From positions 930,001 to 994,000 of the forward strand of contig NZ_JABACI010000001.1 of assembly GCF_012524205.1 (NCBI RefSeq): a stretch of 64,000 bases of DNA. The letters run 5' to 3'. The position numbers were made by a program, and so were the translations under genes. Origin of the DNA: Microbacterium salsuginis (GTDB lineage: Bacteria; Actinomycetota; Actinomycetes; Actinomycetales; Microbacteriaceae). The notes below the pieces were generated by a model that searched no databases, was not told the DNA's origin, and worked only from the letters and a program-made list of their open reading frames with translations. Below are positions 1 to 9,585 of this stretch, in pieces (positions within the stretch are counted from its first letter, which is position 1; each line of letters starts with the position of its first letter).

Positions 1-642
1 GTGGTGGACCGCCGCGAGCGCGGCGGCCGGCTCGTGGCGACCGGGAGCGTGGCCGCCCTGGCCGTACCCGAGGTAGGCCGAGCACCACGGCTCGTTCAGG
101 GTCGTCCAGGTGTGCACGCGGTCGCCGAGAGCCGCGCCCATGATCTCGGCGTACCGCTCGAAGGCGTCGGCGGTGCCGCGCGCGGTCCAGCCGCCGCCAT
201 CCTCCAGCGCCTGCGGCAGATCCCAGTGGTAGAGCGTCGCGACGGGGCGGATGCCGCGCTCGAGCAGGCCGTCGACCAGGCGCGAGTAGAAGTCGATGCC
301 CGCCTGGTTCGGCTCGCCGGTGCCGTTCGGAACGATACGCGGCCACGCGATGGAGAAGCGATACGCACCGAGCCCCAGGTCCTTCATGAGGTCGAGGTCG
401 CTCTCCCACCGGTGATAGTGGTCGCACGCCACGTCGCCGGTGTCGCCGTTCCAGACCTTGCCCGGCGTCTTGCTGAAGGTGTCCCAGATGGAAGGTCCAC
501 GACCGTCCTCGGCGGCGGCCCCCTCGACCTGGTACGCGGCGGTCGCCGAACCGAAGGTGAAGCCGGGCGGGAACACGAGACCCGAGTCGCGGTAGTCGGG
601 GCTGCCCTGGACGGGCGTGGAAGTCGAAGTCACGGGATTCAC
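1..642 (-). CDS. GH1 beta-glucosidase, N-terminal part (cut by window edge)
   Basis: Only the first 214 codons are inside the window; the C-terminal part, with the nucleophile Glu, lies beyond position 1. The translation has the GH1 N-terminal signature ([15 protein letters not shown], then RFSIAWPRI) and the acid/base motif TLNEPW. The enzyme hydrolyses terminal beta-glucosides or related beta-glycosides. I see no signal peptide, so it should act in the cytoplasm on imported oligosaccharides. The GTG start is chosen because it overlaps the stop of the upstream GH31 gene (GTGA-type overlap) and follows a GGAGG ribosome-binding site by about 7 bases. It is the third gene of a lacI-GH31-GH1 unit. 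The family assignment is firm; the exact substrate is not. Confidence 0.93.
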   Translation of the reverse strand, partial: MNPVTSTSTPVQGSPDYRDSGLVFPPGFTFGSATAAYQVEGAAAEDGRGPSIWDTFSKTPGKVWNGDTGDVACDHYHRWESDLDLMKDLGLGAYRFSIAWPRIVPNGTGEPNQAGIDFYSRLVDGLLERGIRPVATLYHWDLPQALEDGGGWTARGTADAFERYAEIMGAALGDRVHTWTTLNEPWCSAYLGYGQGGHAPGRHEPAAALAAVHH

Positions 643-2876
643 TCTGTCACCTCCGCACGATCGACCGTGAACGTCTGCGAGCGCCCGTCGGGCGTCGTGA
701 CGGCCACCTCGGCCGCGCCCGTCCCGCCGGGGAAGACCCGGAGCGCGAGACCGTCGAGGTAGTCGTAGTCCGGCCGGTCGGTGCGCGCCCCCCATGGCAG
801 CACGGCGCCCGGCCGGACGTACAGCGGGAGGCTCAGGAAGCCGTGGGTCTCGCGCAGCCAGCGCCCGCCCTCGACCTTCTCGCCCGTCAGCAGGCTCGTC
901 CACGTGCCCGCTGGGAGGTAGAACTCCACCTCACCGGAATCGGAGAACACCGGCGCGACGAGGATGTCTCCGCCGAGCATGTACTGCCGGTCGAGGTAGG
1001 CCGCCGCGGGGTCGTCGGGGAACTCGAGCTGCATCGGCCGCATCAGCGGCACCCCCGTCCGCGATGCGTCGACGCCGAGCTGATACAGGTACGGCATCAG
1101 CCGCATCTTCAGGTGCGTGAAGAACCGCGTGACCTCGACGGCCTCGTCGTCGAAGTCCCACGGCACACGGTACGAGCTCGATCCGTGGAAGCGCGAGTGG
1201 CTGCCGAGGAGCCCGAAGGCGGTCCAGCGCTTGAAGACCGCGGCATCCGGCATCCCTTCGAATCCCCCGATGTCGTGACTCCAGAAGGCGAAGCCGCTCA
1301 TCGCGAGCGACAGCCCGCCACGCAGGGTCTCGGCCATCGACGGGAAGGTCGACGTCGAGTCGCCGCCCCAGTGGACGGGCATGGACTGCCCGCCGGCCGT
1401 CGCCGAGCGGGCGAACAGCACCGCCTCGCCCTCGCCGCGCGCCTCGACGAGCACGTCGTAGACGGCCCGGTTGTAGAGGTGCGTGTAGAGGTTGTGCATG
1501 CGGGACGGATCCGAACCGTCGAAGTAGTCGACCTCGAGCGGGATCCGCTCGCCGAAGTCGGTCTTGAAGCAGTCGACGCCTTGGTCGATCAGGCGGCGCA
1601 GGTGACCCTGGTACCACGCCGTCGCGTCGGGGTTCGTGAAGTCGACGAGTCCCATGCCGGCCTGCCACAGATCCCATTGCCACACCGAGCCATCCGGCCG
1701 CGTGACGAGGAAGCCCTGCGCGGCCGCCTCGGCGAACAGCGGTGAGCGCTGGCCGATGTACGGGTTGATCCAGACCGACACCCGCAGGTCCTTCTCGTGC
1801 AGGCGAGCGAGCATGCCGTCCGGATCGGGGAAGGTGCGCGGATCCCACTCGAAGTCGCACCAGTTGAACTCGCGCATCCAGAAGCAGTCGAAGTGGAAGA
1901 CCGACACCGGCAGCTCGCGCGCCGCCATCTCGTCGATGAACGACGTCACGGTCGCCTCGTCGTAGTCGGTGGTGAAGCTCGTCGACAGCCACAGCCCGTA
2001 CGACCAGGCCGGCACGACCGGTGGGCGGCCGGTGAGTGCGGTGTAGCGCGACAGCACGTCCTTCGGGGTCGGCCCGGCGATGACGAAGTACTCGAGCACC
2101 TCGCCCGGCACCGAGAACTGCACGCGCTCGACGGCCTCGGAGCCGATCTCGTACGAGACGTGTCCCGGGTCGTTGACGAGCACGCCGTACCCGCGGTTCG
2201 AGATGTAGAAGGGCACGTTCTTGTACGCCTGCTCGCTGGACGTGCCGCCGTCCGCGTTCCACACGTCGACCGTCTGACCGTTCTTCACGAGCGGACCGAA
2301 GCGCTCGCCGAGACCGTAGATGAGCTCGCCGACGCCGAGGTCGAGCTGCTCGTGCACGAACGTGTCGGCCCGCGGCACCTCGACGCCCGCCCGCGCATTG
2401 CGCACGATCCCCGGGTCGACCTGCGCATCGGGAGACAGGCGGATGTAGCCCTGGGCCTTGTGGCCGCTGCCGGTCACGCGGCGCCCGTCGACTTCGAACG
2501 ACAGATTCCACGGCGCCCCGGGGGTCACTCGTGCGGTGAGACCGCCGGTGGTGAGCACCCCGCCTTGGTCGGTGATGGTCCCCACGCCCGCTCCGCCCTG
2601 AGCGGCACCGGTCAGCTCGAAGCCGCCGTGCCAAGCACCGCCCTCGTGGTGGGCGATGCGCACCCGCACCACTCCTTCCAGCGGAGACGAGAGCGTCACG
2701 GACAGCACCGGACGGTTGAGCGTGTCACCGCGCTTGGCGATGACCGCCGTCGGCGCGGTCACGACCAGCGCTTCACCGTCGGCCGAGGTGTCCGCGTGCC
2801 AGATGTCGTACGCCTCCTGGGCGTACAGGGCCTCGACGCCGGGCCGAAGCTGCCAGAACCCGTCGGTGAACTTCAC
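639..2876 (-). CDS. GH31 alpha-glycosidase, YicI-like alpha-xylosidase
   Basis: A 745-residue GH31 enzyme close in length to E. coli alpha-xylosidase YicI (about 770). The nucleophile lies in KTDFGERIP (Asp about 440) and the acid/base in HWGGDS (Asp about 506). The YicI-like KTDFGE form, rather than the WxDMNE form of alpha-glucosidases, points to alpha-xylosidase. It removes alpha-xylosyl units from the non-reducing ends of oligosaccharides such as isoprimeverose units of xyloglucan. No signal peptide is seen. I start it at GTG 2876, preceded by AGGGAGA, where YicI-type N-termini begin (MKFTDGxW); the frame stays open upstream but that stretch is low-quality Arg/Ser-rich sequence reaching into lacI. 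It lies 58 bp after lacI and overlaps the GH1 gene, so one operon is likely. Confidence 0.93.
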   Translation of the reverse strand: MKFTDGFWQLRPGVEALYAQEAYDIWHADTSADGEALVVTAPTAVIAKRGDTLNRPVLSVTLSSPLEGVVRVRIAHHEGGAWHGGFELTGAAQGGAGVGTITDQGGVLTTGGLTARVTPGAPWNLSFEVDGRRVTGSGHKAQGYIRLSPDAQVDPGIVRNARAGVEVPRADTFVHEQLDLGVGELIYGLGERFGPLVKNGQTVDVWNADGGTSSEQAYKNVPFYISNRGYGVLVNDPGHVSYEIGSEAVERVQFSVPGEVLEYFVIAGPTPKDVLSRYTALTGRPPVVPAWSYGLWLSTSFTTDYDEATVTSFIDEMAARELPVSVFHFDCFWMREFNWCDFEWDPRTFPDPDGMLARLHEKDLRVSVWINPYIGQRSPLFAEAAAQGFLVTRPDGSVWQWDLWQAGMGLVDFTNPDATAWYQGHLRRLIDQGVDCFKTDFGERIPLEVDYFDGSDPSRMHNLYTHLYNRAVYDVLVEARGEGEAVLFARSATAGGQSMPVHWGGDSTSTFPSMAETLRGGLSLAMSGFAFWSHDIGGFEGMPDAAVFKRWTAFGLLGSHSRFHGSSSYRVPWDFDDEAVEVTRFFTHLKMRLMPYLYQLGVDASRTGVPLMRPMQLEFPDDPAAAYLDRQYMLGGDILVAPVFSDSGEVEFYLPAGTWTSLLTGEKVEGGRWLRETHGFLSLPLYVRPGAVLPWGARTDRPDYDYLDGLALRVFPGGTGAAEVAVTTPDGRSQTFTVDRAEVTE

Positions 2877-2934
2877 GTATGTCTCCCTCTTCGGCCTCGA
2901 GCGGCCGGGTGTGTGTCGCGATCGCGAAAGCGTG

Positions 2935-3954
2935 TCAGCGGGCGGCGCGCGGTGTGGCGACCGACCCGTTGTCGAGATAGGTGGGGGCGATGAGTCGCAC
3001 TCCCGGCTCGGGCGGCTCACCCGACAGGCTCTGCACCAGCAGCTCGACGGCGAGGTCGCACGACAGCTTCGGAACGAGCGGGTAGGCGCTCAGGGGCGTG
3101 GCGAACGCGCCGGTGTCGAACGTCGATCCGACCGAGATGATCGAGACGTCCTGCGGCACCTCCAGTCCGCGGTCGTGCACCTCGCTCAGGACGGCGGCAT
3201 GCGCGGTGTCGTGGCAGTGCAGCAGGATGCCGGTGGCGCCGGCGTCGAGGAGCTCGCCTGCCGCCCGCCGCGCCAGCGTCTGAACATCGCCCTCACCCTC
3301 GAGCATGCGGAACTCCGCCCGCACGCCCGCGGCCTGCGCGGCAGCGGAGTACCCGTCGCGCACCCGGGGCGGGAAGTTGGAGAGCTGATACGCGCTGGGC
3401 GCATGTCCGACGAGTCCGATCACCTGATGCCCCGCGGTGACCAGCTTGTCGACGGCGTCGCCGGCTGCGCGCTCGAAGTCGAGGTCGACGCACATCAGGC
3501 CTTCGCTGTCGTCGGGCACTCCGACGAAAGCCGTCGGAAGATCGATGCGGCGGGCCAGTTCGACGCGCTCGTCGTCGGGCGCGACGTCCAGCACGATGAT
3601 GCCGTCGGCGAGCCCGCTCGTCGCCACACGTCGCATGCCGGCGGACGCCTGCTCGTCGGTGAGCAGCAGCACGTCGTAGTCGTTCCGGCGCGCGGCAATG
3701 GAACTGGCCAGGACGAAGGCCATATGCGTGGGAGCGTGCGTATCGGGACGCAGCGGTTCTGTCAGCGCGAGGATGTGGGTCCGGCGACCCGCGAGCATGC
3801 GGGCGCCCGCATTGGGTGCGTAGTCCAGCGCTTGAGCCGCCGCCTCGATGCGCGCGCGCGTGGCCGCCGAGACCGGGCGCTTGCCGCTCAGCGCGTACGA
3901 CACCGTGCTGATCGACACTCCCGCGGCCTGCGCCACTTCGTGAATCTTTGCCAT
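2935..3954 (-). CDS. LacI-family transcriptional repressor of the glycoside locus
   Basis: A 339-residue full-length LacI-family protein. Residues 1-50 hold the helix-turn-helix and hinge helix (MAKIHEVAQAAGVSISTVSYALSGKRPVS, here given only as its family hallmark: ISTVS recognition region and ARMLAGRRT hinge). The rest is the periplasmic-binding-protein-like effector domain, with the region 'TGILLHCHDTAHAAVL' typical of the fold. It is divergent from the ABC importer and co-directional with the two glycosidases. Three AARCGCTT operator boxes lie in the 231-bp divergent promoter region, one near its own start and two just after the importer's -10 box. The inducer is inferred to be a transported oligosaccharide or its breakdown product. 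Confidence 0.93.
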   Translation of the reverse strand: MAKIHEVAQAAGVSISTVSYALSGKRPVSAATRARIEAAAQALDYAPNAGARMLAGRRTHILALTEPLRPDTHAPTHMAFVLASSIAARRNDYDVLLLTDEQASAGMRRVATSGLADGIIVLDVAPDDERVELARRIDLPTAFVGVPDDSEGLMCVDLDFERAAGDAVDKLVTAGHQVIGLVGHAPSAYQLSNFPPRVRDGYSAAAQAAGVRAEFRMLEGEGDVQTLARRAAGELLDAGATGILLHCHDTAHAAVLSEVHDRGLEVPQDVSIISVGSTFDTGAFATPLSAYPLVPKLSCDLAVELLVQSLSGEPPEPGVRLIAPTYLDNGSVATPRAAR

Positions 3955-3992
3955 TCGAGTTCCATCGTCATCGTCAAGGGGCGGAAATCAGC

Positions 3993-4131
3993 GTAAGCGC
4001 TTCGATTTCACGCGACTTCGCTGTCTGCGGACGTCCTCTGCTGCAGAAATCCGCGTTCGATGAAGGGTTGCACATTTCGTTCCCCTCTGTCTAATGTACT
4101 TATCGAAACGCTTCGCGGAAGCGCTTCGATA
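3993..4131. promoter_or_regulatory. Divergent promoter with three LacI operator boxes
   Basis: Three copies of the LacI-family core AARCGCTT occur: 3995-4002 (AAGCGCTT, upstream of lacI), 4106-4113 (AAACGCTT) and 4119-4126 (AAGCGCTT). The last two form a larger inverted arrangement, TATCGAA...TTCGATA, over 4101-4131. A promoter for the importer reads TTGCAC (4068-4073), 18 bp, TAATGT (4092-4097), so the paired boxes sit directly at the transcription start, a classic repression position. The box near lacI suggests autoregulation. The sequence is direct; the binding protein is inferred from position and family. Confidence 0.85.
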
Positions 4132-4185
4132 CTGAAACCGGTGTCGGTTTCCACACAGCAATCACATGTCGAGGGAGATGTGCAT

Positions 4186-5478
4186 ATGAAGCGACGGGCC
4201 CTTCTGGGAACGACGATCGCGATCGCCGCGCTGGCGATTTCGGGCTGCGCGGGCGGTGGGAGCGGGTCGGAAGGCGACGGTCCCATCACGCTCGAATACT
4301 GGGCATGGGGCACGTCGCAGAAGCCTCTCGTCGACGCGTGGAACGCGTCGCACCCCGACATCCAGGTGAAGCACACCGATGCCGGCGGCGGCACGGACTC
4401 GTCGGCGAAACTCGTCACCGCGACGCGGGCCGGCAACGCACCCGATGTCGCTCTGGTCGAGTACAACACCCTGCCGGCGATGATCGTCGCCGGCGTGGCC
4501 GCCGACATCAGCGACGCGGTGGGCGACCTCGAGGAGGAGTACGCCCCGGGCGTGTGGAGCCAGGCGACGTTCGACGGCGCAAGCTACGGCGTGCCGCAGG
4601 ATGCCGGCCCCCAGGCCCTGACGTACAACAAGGCCCGGTTCGACGAGCTCGGCATCGCCGTTCCGACGACGTGGGCCGAGTTCGCGGACGCCGCGGCGGC
4701 GGTGCGCGCCGCAGACCCCGACGCCTACATCACGACGTTCGCGCCGGCCGAGTTCGGCGGCTTCGCCGGTCTCGCGCAGCAGGCCGGCGCCGAGTGGTGG
4801 ACGGTCGACGGCGACGCGTGGACCGTGGGATTCGATGACGAGGCTTCGGTCGCCGTCGCGGTCTACTGGCAGGACCTGATCGATCGCGATCTCGTGAAGG
4901 CCGAGCCCTTGCTCACGCCGGAGTGGAACGCTCAGCTCAACGAGGGGAACATCCTCTCGTGGCCGGCGGGCCTGTGGGCGGCCGGCGTGATCAACGGCGT
5001 CGCCGCCGACATGGCGGGCCAGTGGGCCATGGCGCCCCTTCCCCAGTGGACCGAGGGCGACTCGGCCGTGGCCTTCCAGGGCGGTTCGGCCGCGGTCGTC
5101 ACCACCTCGACGGAGCATCCGGAGGCAGCGGCGGAGTTCGCCGCATGGATCGGCGCGTCCGAAGAGGCATCCGCCATCCAGATCGAAGAGGGCCAGTACC
5201 CCGCGTCGCTCGCCGGCCAGCAGCTCACGCTCGACAGCGAGCCGCCCGCGCTGATGTCCAGCCAGACCGACTACTGGGAGATCGCAGCGCAGATCGCCGC
5301 CGACACCATCCCCGAGATCACGTGGGGCCCGAACGTCAACGTGGCCTCCAGCGCGTTCCAGGACGCGATGTCGGCCGCGGTGACGAACGGCACGCCGCTG
5401 CGTGATGCCCTCACCGAGACCGAAGAGGTCGTCGTGGAAGACATGGAGACGTCGGGCTTCACGGTCGAAACCCGCTGA
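4186..5478 (+). CDS. ABC sugar importer, substrate-binding lipoprotein
   Basis: A 430-residue extracellular solute-binding protein family 1 protein. Residues 1-20 are a lipoprotein signal: two Arg, a hydrophobic stretch and lipobox LAISGC, with Cys about 20 the expected lipidation site. The mature domain begins with ITLEYWAWG and has the TYNKARFDELGI hinge region typical of oligosaccharide binders. I chose ATG 4186 because it starts this signal and follows GGGAGA; the frame remains open upstream but would spoil the signal peptide. It is the first gene of the divergent operon and carries the LacI operators in its promoter. It delivers oligosaccharides to the two permeases downstream. Confidence 0.94.
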   Translation: MKRRALLGTTIAIAALAISGCAGGGSGSEGDGPITLEYWAWGTSQKPLVDAWNASHPDIQVKHTDAGGGTDSSAKLVTATRAGNAPDVALVEYNTLPAMIVAGVAADISDAVGDLEEEYAPGVWSQATFDGASYGVPQDAGPQALTYNKARFDELGIAVPTTWAEFADAAAAVRAADPDAYITTFAPAEFGGFAGLAQQAGAEWWTVDGDAWTVGFDDEASVAVAVYWQDLIDRDLVKAEPLLTPEWNAQLNEGNILSWPAGLWAAGVINGVAADMAGQWAMAPLPQWTEGDSAVAFQGGSAAVVTTSTEHPEAAAEFAAWIGASEEASAIQIEEGQYPASLAGQQLTLDSEPPALMSSQTDYWEIAAQIAADTIPEITWGPNVNVASSAFQDAMSAAVTNGTPLRDALTETEEVVVEDMETSGFTVETR

Positions 5479-5483
5479 CCTGT

Positions 5484-5517
5484 GCGGATGCCGGCGGCAC
5501 CGGCCGCCGGCATCCGC
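5484..5517 (+). terminator. 15-bp stem-loop between binding protein and permease genes
   Basis: GCGGATGCCGGCGGC (5484-5498), loop ACCG, and its exact complement (5503-5517) form a perfect 15-bp hairpin six bases after the stop codon. No T-run follows. Because the permease genes continue in the same direction 32 bp later, it is more likely a partial terminator or a 3'-end stabiliser that raises binding-protein mRNA over permease mRNA, as is common in ABC operons. Confidence 0.75.
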
Positions 5518-5549
5518 GTCTTCCACCGATCCCTAAGGAGAGCATCGCC

Positions 5550-6482
5550 GTGACCGCCGAACCCGGCATCCGTCCCGCGGCTCGTCGCCTGCCGCGCTGG
5601 GCCGCCCCGTACGCGTTCCTCATGCCCGCGGGCGTGCTGTTCATCGCGTTCCTCGCGATTCCGATCGCTTACGCGATCTACCTGAGCTTCCGCGGCTTGC
5701 GCGTCACCGGCAGCGGACCCTTCGGCGTGCGCGAAGAGACATGGGTCGGCCTGGACAACTACATCCGGACCTTCACCGACCCCGAGTTCCTCGCGGGATT
5801 CGGCCGGCTGGCCATCTACGGCCTGATCGCGATCCCGCTCACGCTCGGTCTCGCCCTGCTCTTCGCGCTGCTCCTGGATCTGCCCGGAGTGCGCGCGGCG
5901 CGGTTCTCGCGCACGACGATCTTCATCCCCTATGCGGTGCCGGGGGTCATCGCCTCGCTGCTGTGGGGCTTCCTCTACCTGCCCTCGACGAGTCCGCTCA
6001 ACTGGATCCTGAATCAGTTCGGCCTTCCCGATCTGGTCGTCCTCAGTGGCGCCTCGCTCTATCCGTCGGTGGCGAACATCGCGATCTGGGGCGGGATCGG
6101 CTTCAACATGATCATCATCTACACGTCGCTCCGCGGCATTCCGAGCGAGATCTACGAGGCCGCGCGGATCGACGGCGCGAGCGAGTGGAACATCGCGTGG
6201 CGCATCAAGATCCCGCTGGTCGCGCCGGCCCTGGTGCTGACCGGCCTGTTCGCACTCATCGGCACCCTGCAGGTCTACGGCGAGCCGCAGACGCTCCGCC
6301 CGATGACCAACGAGATCTCGCAGACCTGGGTGCCGCTCATGAAGATCTACCGCGACGCCTTCACCCGCGATGACCTGTCCCTCGCCGCGGCCTCGTCGGT
6401 CGTGCTGGCGCTGGGCACGCTGCTGCTGTCCGTTCTTCTGCTGCGTGCGACGCAGAAGAGCGCGTTCGGAGGAAACGAATGA
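5550..6482 (+). CDS. ABC sugar permease, MalF type
   Basis: A 310-residue inner-membrane permease with about six hydrophobic segments; the first starts near residue 20 (APYAFLMPAGVLFIAFLAIPIAYAIYL region). The EAA motif that contacts the ATPase is present as EAARIDGASEWNIAWRI, around residues 205-221. It starts with GTG 5550 after AAGGAG. Its stop overlaps the next permease start as ATGA, indicating translational coupling. It forms a heterodimer with the following gene. No ATPase is encoded nearby, so a shared MsiK-type ATPase is assumed. Confidence 0.94.
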   Translation: MTAEPGIRPAARRLPRWAAPYAFLMPAGVLFIAFLAIPIAYAIYLSFRGLRVTGSGPFGVREETWVGLDNYIRTFTDPEFLAGFGRLAIYGLIAIPLTLGLALLFALLLDLPGVRAARFSRTTIFIPYAVPGVIASLLWGFLYLPSTSPLNWILNQFGLPDLVVLSGASLYPSVANIAIWGGIGFNMIIIYTSLRGIPSEIYEAARIDGASEWNIAWRIKIPLVAPALVLTGLFALIGTLQVYGEPQTLRPMTNEISQTWVPLMKIYRDAFTRDDLSLAAASSVVLALGTLLLSVLLLRATQKSAFGGNE

Positions 6483-7378
6483 CCACCGCCGTCGCCCCCG
6501 TGCGCACCAGCCGCGTCTCGGTCGAGTCGAGCATCGCTCCGAAGCGGCGCCGGCCCCGGGCGTTCATCGCCACGGCGGTGCTGATCCTCGGCGCCGTCTA
6601 CTGCCTCATCCCCGTGCTGTGGGTGCTCACCGCGTCGACGAAGTCGAACACCGAGCTCTTCACGACGTTCACCTTCGTACCGGGTACCGGTCTGCTCGAC
6701 AACCTGTCGGACCTGTTCAGCTACGGCGGCGGCCTGTTCGGCCTGTGGGCGATGAACAGCCTGATCTTCGCGGGGGTGGGCGCCGCGCTCTCCACCCTCA
6801 TCTCCACGATGGCCGGGTTCGCGCTCGCAAAGTACGAGTTCCCGGGGCGGCAGGTGTGGTTCTACGCGATCCTCGCCGGCGTGCTGCTGCCGGGCATCAC
6901 ACTCGCCATCCCGCAGTACCTGCTGATGTCTCAGGTCGGACTCGCGGGAACGTACTGGTCGGTGCTGCTGCCCGTGCTGATCTCCCCGTTCGGCATCTTC
7001 CTGGCCCGCGTCTACGCCGCTTCCGCGGTGCCTTCCGAGACGATGGAGGCCGCGCGCATCGACGGTGCGGGCGACTGGCGCATCTTCCGGTCGATCGTGC
7101 TCCCGATGATGGTGCCCGGCATGGTCACGATCTTCCTGCTGCAATTCGTCGGGATCTGGAACAACTTCCTGCTGCCGTTCATCATGCTCTCGGACGAGCA
7201 GATGTATCCGTTGACAGTCGGGCTCTACACCCTGCTGTCGAAGGGGTCCGGCACGCCGTCGCTCTACAGCCTGGCGATCATCGGCGCCGCGGTGTCGATC
7301 ATCCCCCTGATCATCATGATGCTGGTCCTTCAGCGCTACTGGCGACTCGACCTCGTCAGCGGCGGCCTGAAAGGATGA
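6479..7378 (+). CDS. ABC sugar permease, MalG type
   Basis: A 299-residue partner permease with six predicted membrane helices and the EAA loop EAARIDGAGDWRIFRSIVLP. It overlaps the upstream permease by four bases (ATGA). The C-terminal segment ends in a polar tail, as in the MalG/CUT1 family. Together with the binding protein it imports an oligosaccharide. The GH42 gene begins 56 bp downstream and is probably in the same transcript. Confidence 0.94.
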   Translation: MTTAVAPVRTSRVSVESSIAPKRRRPRAFIATAVLILGAVYCLIPVLWVLTASTKSNTELFTTFTFVPGTGLLDNLSDLFSYGGGLFGLWAMNSLIFAGVGAALSTLISTMAGFALAKYEFPGRQVWFYAILAGVLLPGITLAIPQYLLMSQVGLAGTYWSVLLPVLISPFGIFLARVYAASAVPSETMEAARIDGAGDWRIFRSIVLPMMVPGMVTIFLLQFVGIWNNFLLPFIMLSDEQMYPLTVGLYTLLSKGSGTPSLYSLAIIGAAVSIIPLIIMMLVLQRYWRLDLVSGGLKG

Positions 7379-7434
7379 CGCCGGCCAGACCGTCCCCGAT
7401 GCCGATTCCGAGCCACCCAGGAGACTCCCGCACC

Positions 7435-9465
7435 ATGTCGAACCCGCCTTTCAGCCCTGGCCGTCTGCTCTTCGGCGGCGACTACAACCCTGAGCAGTGG
7501 CCGCGCGAGGTGTGGGCCGAGGACATCGCGCTGATGAAGCGGGCGAAGGTCAACACCGTCACGATCGGCGTCTTCTCATGGGCCGCCCTGGAGCCGCGCG
7601 AAGGTGAGTTCGATGCGTCCTGGCTCGACGACATCATCGCGATGCTCACGGATGCCGGAATCGGATTCTTCCTGGCGACGCCCACAGCATCTCCGCCGCC
7701 GTGGTTCACCGTCGCGCACCCTGACGCGCTTCCGCTCCGGGCGGACGGCACCCCTGTGCTTCACGGATCGCGAGACACCTACGCGATCAGCGCGCCCGCG
7801 TACCGCAGCGCGGCTCGACGCGTCGCCCGGTTCCTGGCGGACCGCTATGGCCGCCACACAGGCCTGCGCGGCTGGCACATCCACAACGAGTACGGGACGA
7901 TCGACCACGGCCCGCATGCTGCGCGGGCATTCCGCGTGTGGCTCCAGGAGAAGTACGGCACGCTCGATGAGCTGAACGCCGCCTGGTACACCGCGTTCTG
8001 GTCGCAGCGGTACGGGAGCTGGGACGAGATCCTTCCGCCGCAGCAGACGCAGTACCTGCACAACCCCGCACAGCTGGTCGACTTCAAGCGCTTCTGCTCC
8101 GACGAGATGCTCGCGGCCTTCCGTGAGCAGGTGGACGAGATCCGATCGACCGGCTCGCCCGCGCCGATGACCACGAACTTCATGTTGCCGACGTGGAACC
8201 ACCTCGAGCAGTGGGCGTGGAGCGACGCCCAGGATTTCGTCTCGGTCGACCACTACCTCGACACTCCCGGACCGGACGGTGAGACCCACGTGGCCTATGG
8301 CTCGGACCTGACCCGCTCGTGGGCGGGCGGACCGTGGGTGCTGATGGAGCAGAACGCGACCGGCATCCGCGTGGGTGATCGCACGTTCGTCAAAGAGACG
8401 GACCGCATGATCCGCAACTCGATCGGTTACATCGCGCGCGGCTCGCAGAGCTCACTCTTCTTCCAGTGGCGCGCGGGCGCGGCGGGGTCCGAGGTCTGGC
8501 ACGGCGCCATGGTGCCGCACGCCGGCGGGGATTCCCGCAGCTTTGAGGCGATCGTCCGCCTGGGTGAGATGCTCGAGCAGATCGGCGAAGTCGCGGAGCC
8601 CCCCGCTGACGGGCGTGTCCTGGAGGCCGAGATCGGGATCGTGTGGCACGCGGAGGGGTGGTGGTCGCTCGAGACCCCCCACCTGCCCACCGATGCGCTC
8701 GACTACGCCGACGAGGTGCGCGCGACGCATCGCTCCTTCTGGCGGGCAGGCCTCCCGGTCGACTTCGTCCGCCCGGGCGCCGACGCAGGCCGGTATCGAC
8801 TCCTGGTCGTGCCCGCGCTGTACGCGATGCATCCCGACACCGCGGCCTGGCTCGCCGAGTACGCCGCCTCCGGCGGGCACGTCGTCATCTCCTTCTTCAC
8901 CGGGGTCGCCGACCCGTCGCAGCAGGTGGTGCGCGGCGGTTATCCAGGCATGCTGCGCGATCTCCTCGGCATCCGGGTGGAAGAGATCCGCCCCCTCGCC
9001 GACGACGAGCGGATCGCACTGTCGGGCGGCGTGGAAGGCGAGCTGTGGAGCGAGCGAGTCCATCTGGAGGGCGCAGACGCCGTGGCGACCTACGCCTCCG
9101 GTCCGCTCGCAGGGTCTCCCGCGATCACCCGTCGCAGTCACGGCGCGGGGACCGCCACCTACATCTCCACGCGGCTGACGCAGCCGGCGCGCGATGCCCT
9201 CCTCGCAGAACTCGCCTCGGCGCGCGGCATCCGTCCCACCGTGCCCGGAGCGATCGCGCTCGGGGTCGAGGCGGTCCGTCGGCGCGGTGCGGCGTCGGAC
9301 TACCTCTTCCTCCTCCACCATGGCGATGCGCCTGTGCGTGTCCAAGGACGCGGCACCGATCTCATCAGCGGCGCCGCGGACGCGTTCACGCTCGCCGCGG
9401 GAGAGGTCGCAGTCATCCGCGAGATCCGCTCGGAGTGGCAGATCACGCCGGCGGAGGCCGGTTGA
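7435..9465 (+). CDS. GH42 beta-galactosidase
   Basis: A 676-residue GH42 enzyme, the usual family length. The N-terminal barrel opens with LLFGGDYNPEQWP. The acid/base is Glu 152 in WHIHNEYG and the nucleophile is Glu 305 in WVLMEQNATG. A trimerisation domain (about 400-600) and a small C-terminal beta domain follow. No signal peptide is present. I start at ATG 7435, preceded by AGGAGA; an open frame extends upstream through the permease genes but is only a shadow. It hydrolyses terminal beta-galactosyl residues of imported oligosaccharides and is probably controlled by the LacI operators upstream of the binding protein gene. Confidence 0.95.
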   Translation: MSNPPFSPGRLLFGGDYNPEQWPREVWAEDIALMKRAKVNTVTIGVFSWAALEPREGEFDASWLDDIIAMLTDAGIGFFLATPTASPPPWFTVAHPDALPLRADGTPVLHGSRDTYAISAPAYRSAARRVARFLADRYGRHTGLRGWHIHNEYGTIDHGPHAARAFRVWLQEKYGTLDELNAAWYTAFWSQRYGSWDEILPPQQTQYLHNPAQLVDFKRFCSDEMLAAFREQVDEIRSTGSPAPMTTNFMLPTWNHLEQWAWSDAQDFVSVDHYLDTPGPDGETHVAYGSDLTRSWAGGPWVLMEQNATGIRVGDRTFVKETDRMIRNSIGYIARGSQSSLFFQWRAGAAGSEVWHGAMVPHAGGDSRSFEAIVRLGEMLEQIGEVAEPPADGRVLEAEIGIVWHAEGWWSLETPHLPTDALDYADEVRATHRSFWRAGLPVDFVRPGADAGRYRLLVVPALYAMHPDTAAWLAEYAASGGHVVISFFTGVADPSQQVVRGGYPGMLRDLLGIRVEEIRPLADDERIALSGGVEGELWSERVHLEGADAVATYASGPLAGSPAITRRSHGAGTATYISTRLTQPARDALLAELASARGIRPTVPGAIALGVEAVRRRGAASDYLFLLHHGDAPVRVQGRGTDLISGAADAFTLAAGEVAVIREIRSEWQITPAEAG

Positions 9466-9517
9466 CACCTGGGGCCACCGCTGGGGCGTCGCGGCGAGCG
9501 AGCAATCTGTCACATTG

Positions 9518-9581
9518 CGTCATCATCGGGCCGCAGCATCCGTGCGATTTGACGCATTCAGACCCATTCCGTCATAATCGG
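9518..9581 (+). promoter_or_regulatory. Near-consensus promoter with spaced direct repeat
   Basis: TTGACG (9549-9554), 18 bp, CATAAT (9573-9578) is a near-consensus housekeeping promoter. Its expected start point is at or next to the ATG at 9586. CGTCATCATCGG (9518-9529) and CGTCATAATCGG (9570-9581) match at 11 of 12 bases and start exactly 52 bp apart, about five helical turns; the second copy covers the -10 box. That arrangement suits a repressor binding the same helix face twice. The binding protein is not known; autoregulation by the winged-helix gene at 9904 is one possibility. Confidence 0.7.
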
Positions 9582-9585
9582 CCAC

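Noticed and set aside
843..2993. Long open frames on the plus strand opposite the GH31 gene
   Set aside because: They are Arg/Gly/Val-rich readings of the complementary strand, typical of high-GC DNA. The GH31 frame has full family motifs and catalytic residues.
2877..3020. Longer GH31 start that would overlap lacI
   Set aside because: The added residues are Arg/Ser/Pro-rich and unrelated to GH31. GTG 2876 has a ribosome site and the expected N-terminus.
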